Shown: piece by piece, positions 57,721 through 64,000 of the stretch
Position numbering within the stretch: position 1 is the first letter of the stretch
Layout: every line of letters begins with the position of its first letter
Assembly (NCBI GenBank): GCA_039881145.1
Contig: JAYKKI010000064.1
Location: 4,025,001-4,089,000 of the forward strand
Reading direction: 5' to 3'
Source: Druceiella hillmani
Lineage: Eukaryota; Arthropoda; Insecta; Lepidoptera; Hepialidae
DNA: 64,000 bases
Program-made: the position numbers and the translations under genes
The notes under the pieces: model-generated
What the model was told of the DNA's origin: nothing
Seen by the model: only the letters and a program-made list of their open reading frames with translations
The model's database searches: none

Positions 57721-59629
57721 ACACATTGTTTATTTTAAAGTGTCTTTAAGTGAAATATTTTCAATAAATAAATTTTAATTCGAAATAGACGACATTCAAT
57801 ACTGAGACAGAACATTGTTGCTAAATGTATAACAAATATACTTTTACGTATTTCGCGTAAGGATATTGAAAAGAAACATTGTAACATTTTATTTTCAAAT
57901 GAATGTTAGTATTATTTTTCGATATAGTATACATCTTTTGTAAATAACTATATGACAGTGTTTTTACAAAAGGGAAAAAGAGGTCTCGTTTTTTTTCATT
58001 TGACTGTAAATTTTCAATGATTATTTGTAATATTAGAAAAAAATTATTTAAAAAATAACAATAGAAAAATGTTTTAATGTTAATTTTTGATATTATTTAT
58101 ATCCATTATATTCGCAACATTATATTCGCAACGTAAAAGTGTGTATTACAAAAAGAGTGTTTTAATCACTAATACGAAATAAGTCCATATTATATAACTA
58201 ACATGGATACAAGAAAAAAGGTTTACAATACCTGAACTGTCATTTCGCTTTGTTTACAAATATTTTCTTTCGGAACGAAATGAAGTATAGGTCCAATATA
58301 GTATAGGTCCAATATAGTGTGTACTTTCACCAATCTTTCCTATTATGTTTCAAAATTATATTAAATAAAGAAAAAATAAGAAACTTCGAATGCAAATGGT
58401 TTAAAAAAATCTAATTGCTTAAAATAACTGAGTTTTTTGGCTTTAATTTTTTTTACTGAGTTTTTCAAAAATATTTTTTAACTTTTTGACGAATGTACGA
58501 TTTCACATACATTAATTTATTTTTGACATAAAACAATGTGACTCTTGTGTTTGCGCTTCGAAATAAGAATGTCGCGCATCGAGTAGCAGCATGTGAGAAA
58601 AGGACAGCGAGATGGATGTTGTGGATAAAATATATTCAAAAATCGTACCCGATTATAGTGCTTGGATCACTCGTAAGAATTTTTCGTACGCTCTATTCAT
58701 TTAAACAAATCAAATTCCGGCTCAGTCGTGATCAATTGAGTAGATTGAGTAGTTGAATATCGCCAGAAGATTGGGAAATTCGATATAATTCAGAAATAAG
58801 TCAAAGATGATGACTCCATGAGCCCAGCAAGTTGTAAAGTACATTTAGAACACAAAGTGCATAATATTTCTATTTACTTCACTACTTTACTAGTGAAATA
58901 TTTTTTCGAAGGACAATATTTTTGCGATGAACAGAAGAAAGGGAAAATCAGTAGGAAACATATAATCCCATGTACAAATATCCTGGAACTTGTTTTGAAA
59001 GCGTTTCATTAACATTGGTTTCGTGTGGACTCTAAATGAATGAAGTGGCTTCTGACTTGGTTCATGGTAAAGAAATGTAATAAGGTATTCAGGAAACACA
59101 TTGGAAATTCGTGTTATTACGCTATACGAATATGGGTCTTCTGAATGAATTTTCGCCACTCCCGCCAAATGCCCACGAGAAATCAGGTTTCAATCAAATC
59201 TGACTACCACATCCACAATTTCATTACTTCAGCATGAATAGGACATTTCACTAAAACGTATATTTGTACTAGAAGTAGTGCGCAGTTGTAACTAGCTCAT
59301 CTCCAAACATTTATTCCAGTTCAGTTGTAACAGGTCGCAACGCCCCATCCCAGAAAGGCATTGATTTTAAGCTATAGCAATTTGGGACCTAAACTTTTGT
59401 ACTGTCCGCAAATAATAAATATTACCAAGTACACAGTGTTCAATATTAATAATGTGATAACATGAGTTGATTTATTAAAAATAATTTGCGTCAAAATATT
59501 GATTTCAGCCATAATACAAATTTTATGATGACGCGTAACAGATTAATAAAATCTGTTTTGATTTCTGCCAAGCTGAAGTCGAAAAAAATTTGAGAAACCC
59601 GAACTAAAATTGTTAAGATTAATAAGTGC
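57721..59629. other. Unassigned sequence
   Basis: No recognised gene. Frames at 58538-58756, 58818-59012 (plus) and 58890-59168 (minus) have ordinary composition but no motif I can name; the region is less repetitive than its neighbours. Confidence 0.4.
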
Positions 59630-60775
59630 GTGTCGGACCACCCGTAAATTAAAGTTCCGTATCCATTTCACAATTTATTTTTACCCATTTTCGACCGCTA
59701 AAGTGTAGGCCTCCCCAAGTTTGTGTTGTCTGTTTCAATCTTGGGCAGTTTCTACCCACTTATCTCTAGCTGTTTTCTTGATGTTGTCATGATAATGTAT
59801 CTGTGATCGTCCTTGTGGCCATTTGTCTGCCCATGGTCTCCCCATTCTACAACTGCTTTGCACCACGAGTATTGTTTGCGGGTGACATATCTAGCCCGCC
59901 CTCATTTTGATTTTGCTGCCCGTTTTGTGATGTCGCTAACCTTGCTATGCTCTCTTAACCAATTAATTATTTTACGGCCTATCAGTTTTCTTTCGATTGC
60001 TTTTCGAGCTACTTGTAGTTTATGGAGGATCTCCTTCGTGAATATACAGGTTTCCACTCCGTATGTGAGCACTGTCAGGACACATTGGTCGTATATGTGA
60101 GCCTTCTGCTCGGCATTGATTTTCATATTAAACGCCAACTCGACTCGGAGTGGTCTGCTCATGCTTATCTTATGCGTCTGTCAGTTTCATTTGCATGATT
60201 GTCCTTGTCTGTTACCACGTCTTGGCCAAGATACACATACTTTTCCACTCTCTCGATGATAGTACCATTAACCCTGACGTCTTCAGTACTATTTGGGCTA
60301 TCAGTCCTGGTTTTGATTTTGTCAAGGTTCATTTCCAACCATGCCACTGTTCAGAGGCATGATTAAGTTCCCGTATCAGGGTCTCGAAGTATCTCTGGTT
60401 GCTAGAGGATAGTACGATATCATCTGCCAATCTGAAGTTATTGTATATCTTGCCTTCTATATTATAAGCCCGCTTCCCCCATTGCCAAGTCTTAAAAATG
60501 TCTTCCATTACAAAAGTCAACAGCTTTGGAGAAAGCATGTCTTCCTGTTTTACCCCTTTTCGGATCGCAGCTCATTTCATTGGGTTTCTGACAGTAAGTC
60601 AATTTTCAAAGTTCATTTTGGTGGATAATCAAAATATAGTGTAGCAATGATCAATACAGGCATTATAAAAAGACTAAATTACTGCCCAGGATTCAGTTAT
60701 GTCAAAGGCCTTCTTATAATCTAGGAATGAGAGCCACAGTGACCTTTGATATTCTGTGTTTTTTTTCTGTAACAA
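59630..60775 (-). pseudogene. RTE-type LINE reverse transcriptase, decayed 3' part
   Basis: Read on the minus strand: LWLSFLDYKKAFDI (60701-60735; palm motif with first catalytic Asp, usual form FIDY-KAFDS), then LSPKLLTFVMEDIFKTW, then RLADDIVLS at about 60408-60433 (usual form RFADDIVL, the catalytic pair kept but Phe changed to Leu), ERVEKYVYLGQ, DQCVLTVLTYGVET and ARKAIERKLIG in 59902-60162, then an EWGDHGQ and LGRP segment to about 59690. This is the normal order of an RTE-clade reverse transcriptase through its C-terminus. Stops and at least three frameshifts make it non-functional. The 5' part (endonuclease) is missing. Confidence 0.88.
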
Positions 60776-61158
60776 TTCTTGTAGTTAATATATCATCTAT
60801 AGTACTAGTATAATTTTTTATGTCTAGTTAATAAGCGTCCATAAATGTCTATGGTAGCCGTATATGGCTTCCACATACTCTGACTGGTGAACCTGCTATT
60901 GTGATCCGTTTTCTGTATTTTCTTAAATTATATATTGGAAAACTTATTTTAATTATATAAATTTATTCACTAATTTCTATCTGCTTGATTTCTGTGTATT
61001 TAAAGAGTTTTATTAATAGTTCCAGAAATACGTAATTTTTTTTCAAAAGTACTCACCAAAACTTACCCTCACATTTTTTCTACACTTTTTATATTGTCTT
61101 CTTTAGAAATAGGAGGTCTTTCTAACTACAATGGGATATGCTAAAATATTGTCATCCC
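60559..61158 (-). repeat. ~600-bp inverted repeat, left arm
   Basis: Reverse complement of 62435-63022 over about 590 bp with scattered changes. It spans the start of the RTE palm motif and roughly 400 bp of non-RT DNA upstream (GACTGGTGAACCTGCTATTG, TAGAAATAGGAGGTCTTTCT). The arms are about 1.28 kb apart. Confidence 0.9.
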
Positions 61159-62303
61159 ACTTCTTAATAAGGGAGAAATCCCTTTTGAAAAAGGGGAACC
61201 TTAGAAAAGAAGAAAAATTATTTTTGGTTCATATTTATTGAGACTTTTATCTGAAACAAGATTATAGAAACATATTTAAGATTATAGAAACTATAGAAAG
61301 GATAGTGTTTGACTATGTAGCTACCTAAAATTTGACTACCTTAAAACGTAACTTTAAATTGTAGAGCAGGTTCATAATAGCATATGATTACTAAAATATA
61401 TCTTCAACTACAGTTCCATTCATAAATTCTTATGTGAAAATCCTTTTTAACAAACCGACGATAAACCGAAAGAGACAACCCGTCGCCGGACAAGGACGGC
61501 CATATATAGATAAACAAAACTCGAACACGCAATTTATATTTCGAATCTTTGAAGCCTAAAAAGAGTATAAAATGTAAATTTCACAGCAGCGGCCGGCAGT
61601 ATCGAATGAGAAATCGCCTGAGATAGTCGGCCTAATGACGCGCTCCTGAATTTGAATGTTTTGTTTTTTATGCTTCGTTTTAATTTTATTGTTTTACGTA
61701 AATAAAAAGGTATACCTTTATATATTTATTTGAATCTTAATGTTTTATCTTTTCGTTCCGTTTTATTGTAGCTCCGTGTAAATACTTAAGCGATATCTCT
61801 GTTTGTTTTTTTGGTTTGTCGATCGCGGCGGTTTTTTTTCGGAGGTAGGTAGATTGGAGATAGGTTTGAGTAGCGCGTGAGAGACTTAGTTTATGCGTGT
61901 ATGATAATCACGAGATGCGAACGAAATGAGATGACGAAAACAATAAAAAAAGGTTTATATTAATAGCTTTGTAAAATGTTTTGGATTTATGGCTACGGAG
62001 CCTCTCGTACGGGTGGCGACTTTAAATTTCAGGAAGCGGATTCTGTATTTTTTTTAAGTTTTATCAAGACTTACACATGTGTTACGATGAAATTTAGTAG
62101 TGGATTATATTTATACTTCTTCACACATATGCAGCATATATTATGCATTTTATTTTTCTTTGTATATTTTTTCCTCTCTTTTTGAGGGTTACGTATCGAA
62201 ATGAAAAAAAATGAAACTTTTAAAAGGTCACTCAAGTGTCCGTCTGTCTGTGATATCCATTTTTCATAAAATAGTTTGACGTAGAGACGTGAAATTTGAC
62301 ACA

Positions 62304-62305
<2 letters not shown>
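61159..62305. promoter_or_regulatory. Spacer of inverted repeat with GC-richer patches
   Basis: Patches at 61470-61500 (CCGTCGCCGGACAAGGACGG), 61590-61655 (CAGCGGCCGGCAGTATCGA and CGGCCTAATGACGCGCTCC) and 61820-61890 (GATCGCGGCGG) stand out from AT-rich DNA. TATAAA-like text is present but no consistent promoter layout, and frames (69 codons at 61976) match nothing I know. Function is not supported beyond composition. A short GGGTTACGTATCGAAATG with GTCCGTCTGTCTG at 62187-62250 is dispersed-repeat-like. Confidence 0.2.

Positions 62306-62374
<69 letters not shown>
62306..62374. repeat. (TA)n microsatellite
   Basis: About 69 bp of TA with an ACACACA interruption near 62334. Confidence 0.96.
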
Positions 62375-62379
<5 letters not shown>

Positions 62380-62434
62380 ACGATGATGAAGTTCACACGT
62401 AAACTCCTGTTTGAAGTATGAAATATTTTTGGCG

Positions 62435-63022
62435 GGGATGAAAATATTTTAGCGTATCCAACTGTAGTTAGAAAGACCTCCTATTTCTAAAAAGACAATA
62501 TGAAAAAAATGTAGAAAAAATGTGGGAGTAAGTTTTGGTGAGCAGTTTTGAAAAAAAATTACGTATTTTTGCAACTATCAATAAAACTTTAAATACATAG
62601 AAATTACTCAATACATTTATATGAATTATTAAAATAAGTTTTCCAATATACAATTTAAAAAAATACAGAAGACGAATCACAATAGCAGGTTCACCAGTCA
62701 TTGTATGTGGAAGCCATATACGGCTACCATAAACATTTATAAAGTCGTATTACCTAGACATAAAAAATTATACTAGTACTATAGATTATATATTAACTAC
62801 AAGAATTGTTACAGAAAAAAAACACAGAATATCAAATGACACTGTGGCTCTCATTCCTAGATTATAAGAAAGCCTTTGACAGTACTAAACTCTGGGTAAT
62901 TTAGTCTCTTTATAATGCCTGTATTGATCATTACTACACTAACCTGATATTTTGTATATCCATCAAAATTAACTTTGAAAATTGACTTACTGTCAGAAAC
63001 CCAATGAGTCGCGATCCGAAGA
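62435..63022 (+). repeat. ~600-bp inverted repeat, right arm
   Basis: Partner of 60559-61158. Starts GGGATGAAAATATTTTAGCG and ends CAATGAGTCGCGATCCGAAG. A TA tract follows at 63049-63078. Confidence 0.9.
62825..63022 (+). pseudogene. RTE-type LINE fragment
   Basis: QKKNTEYQMTLWLSFLDYKK continues to AFDSTKLWVI, then a stop, then SLYNACIDHYYTNLIF, corresponding to the RTE palm region upstream of the RQGD motif. It matches the left-arm copy but keeps Ser after FD, so it is slightly less decayed. It ends where the inverted repeat ends, so it was copied with the arm rather than inserted on its own. Confidence 0.8.
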
Positions 63023-63203
63023 GTGATCATTTTATCAAAGAAATCTATATATATATATATATATACACATATGTATATATTGAATTCAGACGACGGGCGA
63101 ATATCATGTCGCCCAATGTGGTCAATCCCGTAAGTTCTAGTGGATTGACTTCGAAATCACGGCATAGAAACTCGGCTAATTAAGCATGCATACACCTCCT
63201 TTG

Positions 63204-64000
63204 TTTCTGGTCGTATTTTCGTATCCTGGAGCCGATATCCCTGGAAAAGTATAATTTTTCAATTCTGCAGTCATGAAATTTGATTTTGTTATTAAAGCCA
63301 ATATCGCTTCGACGCTTTTTTGGTTCTCCTTGTTCGACCCTTTTTTCTGATTGTCTTATTTTTCATTTCTTGTCATATTTTCGTCTCAAATAGACGATAT
63401 TTCATAAAAAATATAATTTTTCAACCGTACAGTCATGAAATTCGATTTTGTTATTAGTCGCTTATGATTTTGTTATCAATCGCTTGGTTGCTTTTCTGGT
63501 TTTCCTTGACTGGCCCTTTCCTCTGATTGTCGTATATTTTCTTCTTATATAAGCGATATTTCAGAAAAAAAATTTAATTTTTCATGAAATTTGATTTTGT
63601 TATTAAAGCCAATGTCGCTTAGATGCTTTTCTGGTTCTCCTTGATGGAATGTTTCCTGTGATTACCGTATACTTTGCTTTTAGTCATATTGTCTTATCAT
63701 TTGGACCGATATTTCAGAAAACAAATATAATTTTTCAAAGAAATATAATTTTTCATTTTCATGGCTGTACCATGAAATTCAATTTTGTTATTAGAGTTAA
63801 TATCGCTTGGACGCTTTTCTGGTTTGCCTTGATCGTCCCTTTGTTCTGATTGCCGTATACTTTGTTTCTGCTCATATTTTCGTCTCATATAGGCCGATAT
63901 CCCTGGAAAAATATACTTTTCCAACTGTGCAGTCATACAATTTTTATTTTTGTTGTTACAGCTAATATGGCTTGAACACTTTTCTGGATCTCCTTGATCG
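63204..64000 (-). repeat. ~165-bp repeat family, locus 2, about 5 copies, cut by window end
   Basis: Units start near 63205, 63367, 63539, 63678 and 63866 (TTTCTG-TCATATTTTCGTCTC). Landmarks: GGCCGATATCCCTGGAAAA, TAATTTTTCA, ATGAAATT(T/C)GATTTTGTTA, TTAAAGCCAATATCGCTT, GCTTTTCTGGTTCTCCTTGA. On the minus strand one unit has a 79-codon frame with GISAYMRRKYEQK, IRQSEQR and PEKRPSDINSNNK; related residues appear in the units at 47368-47810. Unit lengths vary (139-188 bp), so the frame is not continuous. The array continues past the window. Confidence 0.85.

Noticed and set aside
58538..59168. Possible exons of a host gene in the less repetitive 58.5-59.2 kb region
   Set aside because: Frames on both strands overlap, no motif is recognised and no splice pattern is apparent.

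Overview
This 64 kb window looks like AT-rich, repeat-saturated nuclear DNA of an insect, most likely a moth or butterfly (Lepidoptera). It has no dense gene layout and no operons. Long reading frames are rare, and nearly all of them fall inside tandem repeats or transposon remains. The lepidopteran assignment rests on dispersed sequences I recognise from memory of the order's genomes: tails of the 'TACGGAACCCT...CTCG(C/T)GCTTG' type, the 'ACCGACTTCAAAA' family, tRNA-derived SINEs and RTE-type LINE remains. No database search was possible. The window could be intergenic DNA or a very large intron.

Layout. 1-16 kb: low-complexity DNA, a 21-bp minisatellite (3.5 kb), a non-autonomous Helitron (4.6-5.2 kb), a 143-bp x5 array (11.8-12.5 kb), (TA)n tracts, a near loop-free fold-back element (14.1 kb) and a 345-bp tandem duplication. 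16-26 kb: a 76-bp satellite of about 24 copies, a SINE, LINE 3' ends, two copies of a roughly 362-bp dispersed element, and a 30-bp minisatellite present as two oppositely oriented arrays. 26-31 kb: a second Helitron set in (TA)n tracts, half of a fold-back element, and 147-, 290- and 75-bp tandem duplications. 31-44 kb: a second SINE, a long inverted-repeat element whose left arm was hit by a small hAT-like element, a LINE C-terminus, another inverted-repeat element, a 130/260-bp array, and a third Helitron. 45-52 kb: a fold-back element caught up in a 276-bp tandem array, a 165-bp repeat family, and a 2.9-kb satellite with clear higher-order structure (five variant monomers forming a 305-bp unit). 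53-64 kb: the third 362-bp element between 165-bp direct repeats, the best gene-start candidate in the window (two TATA boxes, an initiator and an ATG at 54366), a perfect 30-bp hairpin, a decayed RTE reverse transcriptase, a 600-bp inverted duplication containing part of it, and a second locus of the 165-bp family running off the window edge.

No complete protein-coding gene can be supported. The repeats show several recurring processes: microsatellites abutting Helitron ends, fold-back elements seeding tandem arrays, and the same minisatellites at separate loci in opposite orientation. I found no new enzymatic or defence system. The most unusual structures are the higher-order satellite at 48.2-51.2 kb, the fold-back/tandem hybrid at 45.2-46.7 kb and the nested inverted-repeat element at 33.8-36.0 kb.
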